Assembly (NCBI GenBank): GCA_964036155.1
Contig: OZ038423.1
Coordinates: 5,037,249-5,101,248, forward strand
Direction of reading: 5' to 3'
Source of the DNA: Diploscapter coronatus
Lineage: Eukaryota > Nematoda > Chromadorea > Rhabditida > Rhabditidae
Length of the DNA stretch: 64,000 nt
Positions 23,009-37,199 of the stretch are shown here, in pieces. Under the pieces are notes generated by a model. It saw only the letters and a program-made list of their open reading frames with translations, did not search any database and was not told the origin of the DNA. Within the stretch, counting starts at the first letter, position 1; each line of letters opens with the position of its first letter. The position numbers and the translations under genes were made by a program.

Positions 23009-26000
23009 TGTTCGACTTCGAGATGGAAACAGGCCTGTGAGGAGAGGAACCTGGCGATCTCTCGGAAGAGGTGCTGGTGCTGGTCGCCCATCGAATGCGC
23101 TGCGTTCGAGTAGACCTGGAGAATGTGAAAGAATTAAACCATCCCTCGTGAAATAAAGCAAAGTCATGAAAACACGCATAAAAAATTAATCAAAGCGCAA
23201 TAATAAAATCTGCACATTGAAAATATTCTGCAAGAGAATGGAATAAACACTTGGTGAAATTCTGAACGGTTACTTCCCTTGCTAGATAAAAGAAAATAAA
23301 GTATCGGGGCGCGAGTCGGTTTTGATATTTTGAATAAATACTAATTATGAAAATGCGGATAAAAATAAATAATAAGTGATTTGAAAACTCACATATTGTT
23401 CGAAATGGATTAATTTGGACTGCAATTTGTAAGCTAACAGACCACTGTTTTGATAGTGAACGTTGTCTGAAAATTGACAATTTCGGAAAAAATACAAAAA
23501 ATTCTTACCATCCATTTCTCCATGGGCAAGGAAATATCGCACGTTTCGCAGATTCTCTGCTACATTGAATAGACTAGTTCTCTGCAAAAATAATTCGGTA
23601 AGATTGTTGAAAATACTGGACATATAATAAAGTTAATGATATTCAAAAATAGCACATACGCTTTCAGTTTCTTGTTTGAGAAAGCGAACATTGGTTTAGA
23701 GTTGTAGTGATAATTCTTTTTGAAAATTGAATACTTATTGAAAATCCAAGAGAAATTTAAAAAAGCTAAAAGAGATGAGAAATTAATTTAAAAAATAATA
23801 AAAAGAAGAAACTGACATTATATCCAGCGAGGTTCTCCATGGGCATACCCATGTACCTCTCGGTGTAGGCACTATCGTACAGCAGCCAGTTAGTGACGGG
23901 AGCCACGGAAACGATGCACTTGAATGTGTTGCCCTGATCGTTCGCACCAACCCACGTGCTTAGGTAGCCTCCGTACGACTGCAAATAAAATCATTATTCA
24001 TTGAAATAAATGATAAAATATTGTCATTTGAAAATTTAGTATTTTGGAAAGGTCACTCTATTTTAAGCTAAGATAGAGCTGGATGAAGAAGGAAAATAGG
24101 TAAATTTCACAAATGAGTGACCGGTGAATCAGAAAATAAAAATGCTGATAATTCAATGAAAACTAAAGTCGAAATAAAAATTTCCCTACCCATCCAAAAA
24201 TGGCGACATTTTCCCTGTCCAGATATGGATATTTGTCGAGCAGCAGATTCGTCCCGTCGATCGTGTCCGTGCTCTCGTATTCACCCAGGTGCTTGTAGAC
24301 AGGAGCCTTGATATTCCAGCCTTCAAAGAAAATATCTTAGCATTTGAAATTTTACTGTGATCTTCTTCAATAATCAGAAACTAAGATGATTGACGCAAAA
24401 ATGAAGTTCCTTCTGAGATCTTATGGAACATTTCAAATTCACATCGAACGAAAATTCCCCCGTTCGTAGAAAATCTTAAAATAGTGCAATCTTTCCAAGA
24501 GAAAATAAAATAGCGTCCGTTAGGGAAAAATAATAATTTTGGAAAGATAATCATTACTTTTTTCAACAAAATTGCATTCGTCAAAAGTAAATGTGTTAAA
24601 GAAAAAGATATAATGTAAAAAAATGCTAACCTTTTCTAGCAGTTCCCCTAACATCGATCCAAATGATGACAATTCCATAAGAAGAGCAGAGAGACAACAG
24701 CTGGGGGGAGGGCGCTGAGCGCTGAACGCGGTTGGAATTCGGACCGCCGTAGACTTCGACTAGAACTAAACAAAGGAGGATAAGTTGAAGATATCAAATC
24801 TTCATGAAATGATTCATTGGATAAAAAGCTGGATGAAGATATGCCAATTTCAAATTAGAATAATCTTCAACAACTGTCTCAGCCCACCGTGTTTACAAAA
24901 TATGAACACTTTTCGTAATAATAAAATCTTTCAAAAATAGTACCTGGATACTTGTCGTCTCTGTTGAAATGAGGCGGTTTCATGATCCTCACTTCAGCTT
25001 CTGAAAATATTCTCTTCAAAAGTTTCTCGAATGAAAAATGTTCACCATATCCAGAAGGCAGAGTGATTGTCTCGTAGCTGAATTCTGGCAGGTCGAAGAA
25101 CAACTCGGGGGGCTTTTCCGATGTATCAGGGCCGATTTGATAACCTGAAGAAGAGAATAAAATTACTTTTCCAAGACAATGTCAAAAATAAATCGTGCCC
25201 CGAAAGACTACTTGATAGTTGGAAGTTGTCTTAGGAGTCATAGCTTTGACAAGGAATAAAACGGAATTTTCAAATTAATAACCCTTCTAATTCTTTCAAA
25301 ATGTAGAAAAACGTAAAATTCAGTGCGTCAAAAGTTTCCGAGATAGAAAAAATCAAATCTAATTGTAAGAACGTATACTGACAATCATTAGGATTGATGA
25401 CGTCGATGAGGAAAAGCCTGCTCTGCTCGAATTCGCTCTGGCACTCGATGGTGGCCCGCTTGCCTGTGGGCGACACTGTGAAGTGACCGTTATTGCAGTT
25501 CGGCAGAAGGGACGAGAGACTTTGGATTACTGGCTGAACATTTTTCTTAAAATGATAAAGAAACGTACCAAGAGAATGAACTCACAGTTTTAGTAGTAGC
25601 TTTATGCGCTCTGTACAACTTCATCTCTGCGATTCTGCTGCCAGTCGACGCGAAAGTGAGTGTATCGGAGACTGCATCGTAGCTGAACACTTTCACGATG
25701 TCGAACGCGCCGCCCACCCAGCTGCGGATTTTCCCAACCCCAGTCGGCTGGAAAAGAAAGATAAGTTTCGAGTAAATTTTCTTCGTTCATCAAATGAGTA
25801 TTTTTTGAATTATAACAAAAATTTCGCGATTGACCTAATAGAATGAATATCAAAGCTAGATCTACTTTTTGAGCCTAATGGTAAATTTCCACTCTTTTTG
25901 GCTACTAATAGAAAAATAATAAACTGTAAAATACTAACCAGCAGCTCGATGTGAGCGATGTGGTTGTAGGTATTGAGGTCGGAGTATTTCCGGGGCAGAA

Positions 26001-29000
26001 CGACGAAGAAGCCCTTCTTGGACTCGAGGATGACCTCGAACTCCCCAGGCTCCACCCACAGACTCTGACCGCCCATTACGAAGGTCTGCTGGTGCACCTC
26101 AAATGTCGAAATATTAGAAGGAACGGAGGTAATCGATTAGAGTCTAAGTTTAGGAAAAGTCAAAATCGAATCGTGATTGCAATTTCATTTGAGTTAAAAT
26201 ACAACTGATTCTGGATCCCGGTGGGAAAAGAGGAGAAAGATGAGAGTAGGGGAAGATCGTATAGAAGATGAGATCTTTTACAGGGTGTCAAGAATCACTG
26301 GGAATCATCGAGATTTAGAAACATCCAAAAACACAAATTTTCCGAAAATAATTTGAGCCAAAAATTTGACTAACATTTCTGCAATCGCCTACGCCGCACA
26401 GGGTGAAGTACACTATCGTCTGCTCGCGGTTCGACCAGATCGTCAGAAGTCGCTCCTAAAATAAAAAAGACAACGTATTTCTGGAAAATGAGGACAAATT
26501 TTTGAGAATCTGAGAAAATGAAGCCATAAAAATTTTCATATCCATCCTCTATGATAAAATCCAATACTAATTCTTCTCTAATAGAAATAATTTCATACCG
26601 GCCCCAATTCACTCTGCAACGAACTCGGCATGTGCAGCCATTTATTCTGCAGGACGTAAAATGATCTGAAAATAATAAATTTCAAAAGAAAGTCTCTAAA
26701 AATCCCTACTGATTTTCATGTCTGAGCGCATCGGGGGGCATGGCCTCGACAACTTGGTTGTTCGCTTTGTCCCAGATGTACAGATTCGTGAACGGATTGT
26801 TCACTACGCCTGTCTTAGGGTACGAGATCTCCTCGTAGCTGGAAAATAATGAAAATCAATCAGACAATCCAATTTCAAAAAACCATAATTATCTTAATTT
26901 GAAAAACAAACTGCATAAAAGGAAGTAAGATAAGAGTTTAGAAAAAAGGAGAAAAATACTATCCTGATCATTCTACAACAAAGATTTTGGCTATTTTTTT
27001 AGTCTCCAAAAAGATAAGATAAAATAATGTTCTTACTTGGGATACTGATTTCCGAACGAGTAGCTGACGACATAGATCTTGTTGACGTCCCTGTCGTCAT
27101 AGCGAGTATACGAAATGTATCTGCCCGAATCCGACCACCAAACTGCCTCCGCCTTCGACAGAATCTCTTCTGAAAATAATGATTCTTTTATTATAGGATT
27201 TGCCTAAAATTGCTTGATTTAGAATATGTTTGACAATGAGATACGTATATCAGAAAATTCTTGCACGGAAATGCCACGAAGTTCATTTTAACAAGAACAA
27301 TTTTCAGTGCCATTTGTACGCTTTGTCGGAAAACATGACATAACTTTGTAGGAATCAAGAAAGAAATCGCAAAATTGGTGACGTAGAAGCTTGAACTGTT
27401 GCTCATTGATCTAAGAAATTACTAACCCTCATTAAGCCAATCAGCAATTCCATATCTGAGGTCTTTCTGACCGCTCGTCGTGATTCGAATAGCAGAGCCG
27501 GGATTCTCGGGGTCTTCTTGGTAGTAAATGTTGTAGTCGTGGATGAAGATCTGGAAAGATCGTTCAATGAAACCTTTATTTTCCAGGAAATATAATCAGC
27601 GCGCAAAACGAAGTCATTCGGACGAAGAGGATGCAAGCAGACTCTGGCAACTCTACGACGAAATAATGTGTTCAATGAAAGGAGTTAGACACATAGTCAG
27701 AACGTTTTCTCTGAGTGCACCAGCTTCTCCCGATAGCCTCTTTTTCCGCACCACTAATAGAAAATTTAGAATTGGAAAAGCTAGAACTTCAGTCCTCCTA
27801 TCAAAGTCAAAGCCAAAAATTGTATTTTGAAAATTCCTAAATTTAGGAGGTTAGCACGACTTCGAAGCCATAGAAGGCCAACAATTTAGAGAAATAATTC
27901 AAGAAAGAGGAATAAACATACGAAATCGTGGGCCTTAGGATTGGGGTTCCACATGAACAGAAGGATATCCTCGCTGCCGCTGCCTTTCGGACCCACAGGC
28001 CAACTCGAACTGAAAACAGATTCATTTGTAAAAGTGAACAAAAAATTGAAGAAGATAACAAAAATCGAATAATAAAATCTTACGCCAAAGTTTTGCCGTC
28101 CTCCACCCGTACAATGTCGTATGAATAAATATTGGAATGACGGAAAACCTGGAAAGTAATGAAAATCAATCATTTCTAAAAGATGATTAATAAAAACCAA
28201 TTCTCAGGTATCATGCGACCTACGTTTTCGAACAAAAAATCTTACCTTTTTGGAAAGATTCTGCTTGTAAGCGTATTTCTCATCCGAAGACAGTCTGTTG
28301 AGCAGAGAAGTGCTGTCCAGGAACTTCAATTCCTCACGAGACCCCGGCGGGATTCGCACTACTCCATCAGAAAACATCTTAAAAACAGTCTTTCAATAAA
28401 TCACAAAAAAACAAACATAATTTTTGGAAAGTTCTTATTTTTTCTCATTTAAACTTGTTCAAAATAATTCAAGTTTTCGTCTATATGAAAAATCAAATAA
28501 GGACTTTAGATCGAAGAAAGCGATTTACCCCGAAGAAATCCTCCTTTTTCTTGAGCAAAGAGCCGTCGCGCCTCCACGAGACATCCTCTGTCAGCTCCTT
28601 CATCATCGTCTGAATTTCTCCCATCGATGATTTATCAAGTTACTTTGGAAAAAGTTCTATCCATCAAGAATCTAACGAAACAGTGATTTTGATCGTACAT
28701 TTGATTATGGTCATTTCAAGATTGAAACTTTTGGAGGAAAATATTTCTCACCTTGCCCATATAAGCGTCATCCATAGTGAATTTCCTGTACGTGAATTTG
28801 CGTCTCCTGGCGAACCTCGTGCAATTCGCCTCTGTCCCTTTGCCGCTTTTCCACTCGTCCGAATCAACATCCACATTGTCCACGTCGATTCCACCCGTCA
28901 AATCCACTGCTAAAAATGTGTTGAATAGAAAATTTCCCCGACCTTCAAGGGCAAATATTGTAGAATGGCCAAAAAATAGCGCTCTTAGAACAATTTTATA

Positions 29001-31914
29001 ATCCATTTGGATTGGGAAATGCTCTGTTCAATATGCGCAAGTTCAAATAGAATATATTCTCGGATTTTCTGAATTTATGACAAAAATCTATGATTTCATT
29101 CAATTCTCGCGTGTTTTCTCTTCTCCGTCACTTCTACAATAGTCTATTTGTACAACGAAAACGGCAAAATGGACCGAAACAGTGAGTCCATTTTTAGTGA
29201 ATAAAATTCCCCGCTGGCAAGATATGCAAGAGTTGTGTCATTTTTGCACGGAGCTCTCGTTTCCGTTCATTGAATCTGTGCAAATTCAAGCTTTTTGAGG
29301 CATAAACATGCCAAATTATCAAGAAGTTGCATTTGCTGAGCTGAAAAATGACTGGTAAAAAATAATTTGAAAAGTCAGAATTCTAGTACACACTCAAACT
29401 TCTTGACATCTTGTCATTCTTCTCAAAATTTACACGAGAAATATCCTTGTCAGTTAGTAATCGATTGATACTTGTCAAAAACATGAACGCGTTCAAAAAT
29501 TTAGGCCATTTTCTATAGAAGACCATTATCTTCCAATTCAACAATGCAAAATCTCCTCTTTAAATGTGAATAAATTGAAAAAAAGCTCACGTTTCTGCGT
29601 GATGAGCATAGCCATGGCAAAACAGACGAGGAGCACGATAATGAGGGCGAACAGGCAGATGAGGAGTTTGTAGATGAGTGTGGCCGGGGAGGTGGAAGAT
29701 GCAGAAGGACTGACATTCCCTCGGCCTGCCAGGGAATGGCCGTTCAGATACTGTAGCATTAAATTATTGGATCATTTGATGGAAAACGTCGTGGAAACAA
29801 AGGGCTCTTGGAAAGTTCTTTTCCAACAAAACACTTTTTGTCAAAAATCATGAACTTTCTAAAAAGTCGAGTAGAACAATGCGATAAGTGACAAAATAAA
29901 GTGAATCATCCTCATTGTGCTTACTTTGTCACATACTACAATGTAACACTTTCTCATCATTTTCTCAGTAAATTTGGCAAGGCTCTCCAAAAATTTTCTG
30001 ACGAAAAATATGATCGAAACCCATTTTGATTCTAATTAGACTGACAATTTTTAAATTAGCGAACTTGAAATCGAAACTATTTGAAATTTCTTCCACAAAT
30101 TATTACATTTGCAGGAAAGTTTCAGCAGAAAAAAACACATGATCTAGAAAATTTCAAAATGATCTATGCTGCAAGAGTAAATCAATAGGGAAAAAAACTG
30201 ATCTATCATCAGTCTGCTAATTGTAACTTCTCGAACAACTATGGGCTAATCAATCAATTTGTAAAAATAGGACCTCTTTGATGACTGCGGGTGTGAAAGA
30301 AAAGGCGAGTGGCATAGAAATGGAGTAGACAGGGGCACGCACAAATACGAGGTACGAAATAGGAAATGCAGGGAAATCAATCGAATTCAAAGTCAGAAGC
30401 AGAGGGGAAATGCCACTTTGAATGGAATCAAAAACGGTTGCCTTTGCCTGTCATCATTCGAGCGGTTTTGCCCACTTTTTCTACCGAAAACCTCGAAATT
30501 TTTCTAGCGTTTTCGTGATTCTGTATCAAAATGAGTAACGCAGCAGTTATTGTGATCAAATCGATATGACGGAATTAGGTGAATTGAGTAGTGTTCACCT
30601 TTTCGAATTGATGATTCGAAATAATCTCTTGAAAACAGCACTCAAAAATATTGTTCATTGAGGTAATCTTCTAATGAAAAAGGAAAATTTCTACTTTTGA
30701 GGCTCCAAAATTCATTCATATTCGAGAGCTGAGAAGAGAGACCCACTTTGGCTTTTTATCAAATCATGTAGCATAAATCAAAATCGCCAGAAAGGACAAT
30801 TTTAATCTTTTCCTGTAAAATATACTATAAGGACCCACATTCTTCTCCATGTGCCTTTTCAACCGCCTGAAGGCATTTTGAGGCAGCAACGACCACAGGA
30901 AGAGCAGCGAGGGACGCTCACTTTTGTCCACTGATTCGACTAAAAACGGGACAATTAATTTAGCAATTTGGAAAAGGAAGGTAGCTGAAAAAAATGGCTT
31001 ATCACTAGCGGATTATTGCAATTTTTAAAAATGCAATATTCGCCAGTAAGCTGAATTTCAACAGCTATTTTCCTTTGAAAAAAACTAATTTACGAGCATG
31101 AATCTATTCATTCCGATAGTTTCGAATGAAATTAAAACGAAAAATCAATAGAGCGAAGTTGAAAAATAGGCAGGAAAGCACGAATATCATCTCAAAAGAT
31201 TACATAAATCTCATAAATGACCTTCTTGACACATTTTCAATAACGGTTGAGAAGTCAAGAGAATTTTGAAAGGGCAAAATAGCATCGCACCTTGAAACAA
31301 ACGGTAACGGAACTTGACGCTACCCATGAAGGAAAATGAGTGACCGAGCTTTTGGAAAAGATGGAAATGGGAAATTCAAATTTTGAAGGATTTTCATGTT
31401 TGTTGAAATCAATAGTAAGAAAAATGAGTCGTAGTTTTCAGTTTTGAACCTTTTGGAAATTCCCGATTCTGATAATCAGTCCTATATGTTAATTCCCTAT
31501 TCGCTCCGAAACTTTCAACACCCCATTACCTCACAGGTCTGGTCATGCTCCAAACGAAATGAACATCATATTTTCATTTCGAAAATCTTCATTCCTGTTA
31601 ATTTTATTATTTTTCGTTTCCTCGATAATTCAACGTCATTTCAAGGACATCCTATTTTTATCATGATGATATCATTGTTTCCCTTTATACCTTATACAAA
31701 CAACACCAAGCATGATGTACAAATGATTTTACAGTCAGTTATGCCAATGTTAATGCAAATGAATCGCCTGTCTCGCTGGTTTGCCCTCGTTTTCGTTTCC
31801 TTTTCCTATCTCGATCAAAATCTGCCCCTGCCTTGCGCAGTCTCGATCCCATCTCTCGCCCCTACCTTCATTCTCTGTCTTCACAGCGAACATGTCGTTC
31901 GGATTCGAATTCAT
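23005..31914 (-). CDS. DPP-IV-like type II membrane dipeptidyl peptidase (S9B), catalytically intact
   Basis: Removes N-terminal X-Pro or X-Ala dipeptides; predicted type II plasma-membrane ectoenzyme, 893 aa. Exons, all in phase: 31866-31914, 30839-30939, 29591-29750, 28752-28909, 28529-28609, 28246-28377, 28084-28148, 27922-28009, 27427-27550, 27037-27169, 26710-26838, 26599-26665, 26375-26455, 25939-26097, 25586-25747, 25383-25533, 25046-25144, 24944-25000, 24631-24765, 24190-24320, 23817-23978, 23509-23581, 23393-23466, 23005-23115. A cytosolic tail of about 74 aa precedes one TM (LICLFALIIVLLVCFAMAML). Then comes the beta-propeller with the substrate-clamping Glu run (WLNEEEILS), and the hydrolase domain. 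Catalytic Ser755 is in FGWSYGGY, Asp832 in AHGEMDDNVH, His864 in NAAHSMGD; spacings (77, 32) match DPP4. DPP6/10-type proteins lack the Ser. C. elegans DPF-1/DPF-2 type; which one is unclear. The first two exons rest on phase agreement and splice sites only. Confidence 0.85.
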
Positions 31915-32021
31915 CTGCTGCAATTGTTGCTTTGATTGCAGCCAGAGGCCAAATTTCGAGTAGACGAGTATGGGAATGAGGGGAAATAAATGCAAGACAA
32001 TCTTCGAATGTATGCTTATTT

Positions 32022-32041
32022 AAAAAAAAAAAAAAAAAAAA
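32022..32041 (+). repeat. Poly(A) tract, 20 nt
   Basis: An uninterrupted run of 20 adenines, just upstream of the minus-strand peptidase gene. It may be the tail of an old retroposed copy or simple slippage; no retroposed body was seen next to it. Confidence 0.8.
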
Positions 32042-35000
32042 CGTGCACTGATATTCTAGTGCGTTCAAAAATTGCAAAAATCTATGACGTTTGATAGATT
32101 GATGGATGTTTCAATAACCAAAGGCGTGGAAAGTTTACCTTTGAAGGTGCATTTCAATTCCGTTGGGTTGCAAACAAAAAATGCATGAAAGACCGAATAC
32201 AAACAATGAAATTCGACACATAAAAGTAGAGGAATTGCGACTGATCAAGGCAAAATAGGTAATTTGAAACAAAAATGTCTATAAAAATCTCGTAATCCTT
32301 CACGTGCATGCACTTGATGATTAGAGATGCAGAAAAATAACAAAACTCATCAAAATGGAGTTTTGAGATAGAGAAATGAGAGCATTGAAATAGACCTAAA
32401 CCGAACCAGAGACACAAAGCAGTCAATGATTTTTCGCTGATTCCAATCTCCCCCTCCCCTCATTTCTCTTCTTCTCACCTCTGTTCTAGTTTGCCAAAGG
32501 CCGTCTCGATTACAACAAATTACATGAGAAAGGGGTTCGCAATAATTGACGCGAAAAAATGACGGAAAGTGTGAAGCCAGACGAAAAATAGTCGCGAATT
32601 TGACAAAGTCAAGCTAATGAACCAACGGACTGTCAGAAGTATCAGTCATGATTGGGGTATTACGTTGATTCAAAATGGATTGGTAATAGGGCGTTGAATT
32701 TTTCTAGAGATGACTTTCAAGACCCTGAATCCGATAGTTTCGTGAATCCAGACGTTGGCTTCGAAGAGATCCGCACAGCGGATCTAGCTTAAACGTCGCC
32801 TAGGTCTGAAGAGGAATCAGCTAGATAGTTAATAATGCATAAAGAAATGAAAGCACTCAGAAAATATGCTAAATGCTTGACATTATTCGAACTTACTCAA
32901 CAACAGCTGTGAGCTTTCCATATTTCGCAAATCTCCTTCCGCTCTTATGCCATTCAATTGGACTAATTGAATTTCAATATTGAATTGGTTCAATCGAATT
33001 TTTAGAAATCGCCGCTAACAATAAGGCTCGAATAATCGGGGATATTTGTTATGGGGGAATGAAGGAACTGATGATGATACTAAGAAAAAGGGGATAATTT
33101 CATCAAATGAATCCTCAAAACTTGCTCATGAAAGAGCAACACTAACTGAAGATGATCTGATATGGCCGGAGGGCTTTTCAACTTAGCCGGCAGACAAAAT
33201 GCATATAAGATTAGTGTTCCTCAAAAATCTTATTAATCCCTTACAAAAATGATGCATATTTCAGCAGGGTATTATCGCCTACGGTTTTATATAAAGCCAA
33301 CTCTTAGCGACTTTCTAAATCCAACTGATACACAGAGTTTTTTTTTATCAATCTGCGAATAACGTATAAAGTGTATCATGATCATGTAATGCTAATTTTT
33401 TTTAGAATTGAGTTCGCCGTCGATATGAAAGTCTTTGAAAAAATGAACCTTTTAGAGTCTAAGCGAAGTTAAAAGAAATTTTGCCTTCTAAATCGAAGCT
33501 GAAGTCACTTCTTTTCCGAAAAAATTAGAATTTTCGCCATTTCGAATTCAAAACTGGTAAATACCCTAATGTGAAATTGATATGTCCGAGCTTCAATTCC
33601 AAAAATTTGAATATTAAAGTTAAGCTTGCGTAATTCTTGTCAGGGCTGCGAAATTGAAGTTGAAATTTCAGAAATTTTCATTTATAAAATCAAAATTTCA
33701 TTTTGAAACGAAACTGAAATTATTTCGTTTCTCTGAAAAAACGGAAAATTTCGGATCTTACGAAATCGAAATAAAATTTTCACCTATCCTTGCTTCTGAT
33801 GGAAAGTCATAGCGACTTCGAACTATCTTGCACGTAATTACACAATTCCTCCGGCAAGACAAATGGTGGAAATCTAACGATAATAATGCAGGAAAACGGT
33901 AAATGATCTGCATAATGTATGATCGATCCGTGAAGTGTTGATGAAGAACCATTGACAGAAAATTGTCTAGGAACCGTTCCCTATTAAACTATTGTCTTGT
34001 CCCAGTCAAAATGCCGTCAAATATGCCTCCAATTAGGTCATCAGAACAGTGCAAGCTACAAGTGCTTGGCTGTGAGGTTGTTTGCAAAAACTCCCCTCCT
34101 CAAGTGCAGAAGCGTCTTTTGCCGGCGGGAGGGCGAGAATGAGGCAAGTGGCCTGTTTTCGCGCTCTTCATTAGCATAACACAAATATCGAATTTCACAA
34201 TTTGCAGAACGAAGAAGAAATTTCAATAATAATAAAAGCTGCCGCCCCAACATTTTTTCCAAACATTGAAATTCCCAGCTAAAATGAGAAAACCGATATG
34301 CTAAGAAAATTTAGAATCCAGTTGTCAAAGTGGCAAAAGAAAATATGGGCTCAGTTTGAGATAAATTGCAACATCAATCAGAAATGTAATGTATCATGTG
34401 GAGATTTTGCTCGAAACGTTTTCTGACTTACGAGATTCTTCAGTCAGAATGGGAAATCACACGAGGGTCCGAATAAAAACCTCTCTATAGAAAAAATATA
34501 TTAATGATTCAAAATAAAATTATATATTATTTTGACTAAAGGAAATCAGAACTGGAGGCTTGTCCCAAATCCTATACCTAGTAAGCAATTTATTTTTCTC
34601 GAGTATGAAGCTCGATTAGTTTGTTTGAAGAAAAAATAAAAATCTCAAATTGTATCCGAACAGATTTTTCTAAATGAAAGGATAAGATGATGGAATTTTT
34701 TTTTATAATATTCGAAAGAATAAAATTCATGGAGTTTCGATTGGATTCAAAAATAGATGGACATCGTCCAGAAAAGGCAACGCGGACTCAGAGGCTCAAC
34801 TCATGAAGAGAAGAAGGGGAAGATAGTTTGAGATTTGAAGAGAACTTTCGAGTGGCCGATTGAGCTGAAAGAGAAAAATATGCGAGAGGAAAGAAAACGA
34901 TACGAGAGGAATGATGCAGGCAGTGAAGTTGAAGAGAAACAGGCATGTGAACTTGCACATGCAGCACATACAGGAGGGAACTCGGGAGGCAATCCGTCGA

Positions 35001-37167
35001 GACTTGCAGTCCAGGCACAAAACGAGCCGCCAAATCGAGAATTCGCGTACAATTTGTGGGTGTTTTCGTCACCTTTTTTTCGAGCAGAATTATTTCGCGT
35101 GCGAAGAGAAAAGTTCTCACGCAACTCGATGCGCATATTTTTATTGACAGTAAATCGCGATTTCTTCCGCTTTTACAGATGCAGAAACTTGTAACGAAGT
35201 ACTGCATGTTCACATAGCTAAGTTCATGCCAGAAGGTGAGTCTAGAATTATCAACTGATTTAACACTACCATCTTTACCAAAATTGCGCAAAAATCGACT
35301 ACGGGTAGTTCTATGAATAGGGTCTCCAAGTCCTGCCCAATTGCAAAAATGCGTTCTTGATAGAAATATGGTAGCTTGAACCCGAAAATTTAAGAAAAAG
35401 TACCTTTCAAACCCAAAATGTCATAAAAGTCCACCCCTAAATCGACGATAAATCTGATAAAATGGTTCTCTGCCAAAAATCGGACTAAAATCCCGACACA
35501 ATCACACCCAAGCGATATTTCGTTAACGAAAATATGTTCATTTTGGCTGATGGATTTTTGCGATTTTTTAATTTTTATTTTTTTCTTCACAGAACCCTTA
35601 TTTACAACCCAGTTCACCTTTCTGTTTGAAAATTTGACTCCAAAACGCAATTTGCCATATCCGCTTAGAAACCCCATCTATGAAAGCTTCATCTAATCTC
35701 TTTAATGACAACTCGAATGTTACGATATGATGACACTTCAACGCGACCTTTCCAAAATATTTTGAATTAATTTTCAAGACATGAAGAAAGAGATGATTTC
35801 TTATCGATTTACAAACATGTCGGCATGTTATAAAAAAAAATCGGCCTGTCATTGTGCTCTTTCCATACTGTTCCTTCTATTCTATGAAATAGATAAATAC
35901 TGTTTAACACATGTCAACTATTTCTGAATCTATCCATGTGGTCAAAATTGTTCTATAAGAGCCACTGAAAACATCGTTCCCGTTCCAAAAATAGCGAATT
36001 TCGACTCATCGTATTCAATGCTCTCAGAAAAGTTCAAACAGTGCGTTCGACTATGCGAGAGCTCATTAGATACATAGTACTTTCCATTTTCCCGTTATAA
36101 GCGAAAGTGGGTTTGTCAGTTAGAGACCCCTCTCTTTTTCGTGGATCCTCGCTGCGTCTTTAGCTTTTTTCTAGCCAGAAATAGTGTAGACTCCTTCTGT
36201 TCCTTTTCTCGCTAAGGCAATGGTTAAGGATAGACACGAGAGCGCATACAGTGACGGGGTATGTTCGTGGAAAAGGGGAGTCTCTCGCTGGAAAATTCGC
36301 TCTCGTTTATATTGGAAAGTAGGTGCTTGATGGCGTGGATTCAAATGTTAGAAGAACTACAATGGCGAACAGAAGTTTGGAAGCGCAATATTTTGTAGAT
36401 CCGCTGAGTATTACTGTTTATATTGATCAGATTATGGGCATAGTTTGGTATGAATGTTGAGAACACTAAAATAAATTATCCAGCGAAACTTCAGCCAGAT
36501 TTTGATTATAAAAATGAATATGCGTTTTGAATCTTTTGTTCGCCATTATAAATCGTCAAAAACTTGAAATACAACAGGTATAAATACAGCCTCATGTGTG
36601 CGAAATGAAGCTGTACTAGGAAATCGAAAAGCAATGGAGCTGGCATGTAGTCATTTGGGAAGACAATACATTGAAATGGCTAGCATATTACGAATCGGTT
36701 TATTCATGGAAGGCCGGCATGACTCGGTGGCTACATTTCAGAATTCTGTGATACGACAGTTGTGGCATTTCTGATTCACTAAGAATACACTAGCAAAAAA
36801 CTGCAAACTAAATAGGAAAAAATTGTAGGATTGTAGAAAAGTAGTACACTATTCTCCTTATCCATTATTGTGAAGATCATGTTATACACCCTTTAAAACA
36901 TTACTATATTTTGTTATTTGTTTTATAATTTTTAATGCAATTGAAGGTTCATTATTTTTTTATCATTTTATTTTCACTTTGGAAAGGCCCAAACCCAAAG
37001 GGATGCGGTATCGATTCGCAAAAGTTCCTAATGCTGGGCAATTTTATGTGATATCTGGTTCGTTTTTAATACGCCTGGGTCTTTGCTTCACTTTATTTGC
37101 CAATTGTCAGCCTCTTTCTTCTTCCAGTTATTTCTGCATTTCAGTTATTTGTTCTCTTAGGGATCCT

Positions 37168-37177
37168 CGATATTCAG
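37168..37177 (+). promoter_or_regulatory. Probable trans-splice acceptor of the first coiled-coil gene
   Basis: ATATTCAG ending at 37177 precedes a 22-nt leader and then the two-codon first coding exon ATGACT. The paralog has TTTTCCAG ending at 44522, only 7 nt before its ATGACG. Acceptors this close to the ATG without an upstream exon are what spliced-leader addition uses in rhabditid nematodes. This is inference; no SL RNA gene was seen in the window. Confidence 0.5.
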
Positions 37178-37199
37178 AAGATTTTGGCAATCAACAACA

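Larger units (their letters stand above)
31915..37177. other. 5.3-kb intergenic region without a recognisable gene
   Basis: Long ORFs here (for example 34788-35291 minus and 34835-35194 plus) overlap on both strands and show no family features or splice structure. A run of 20 A lies at 32022-32041. A short hairpin lies at 32751-32797. A weak inverted repeat of GAGACTCC-like arms spans about 36123-36290. The promoter of the peptidase gene should lie near 31915-32500. Confidence 0.5.

Noticed and set aside
27403..27675. 90-codon minus ORF spanning a peptidase exon
   Set aside because: It is in a different frame from the DPP exon at 27427-27550; a shadow.
31444..31935. 163-codon plus-strand ORF
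   Set aside because: It overlaps the antisense first exon of the peptidase gene and has no domain, splice sites or signal; it looks like a chance AT-rich ORF.
34788..35291. 167-codon minus ORF overlapping 119- and 78-codon plus ORFs
   Set aside because: Frames are open on both strands with no recognisable motif; purine/pyrimidine skew explains the openness.
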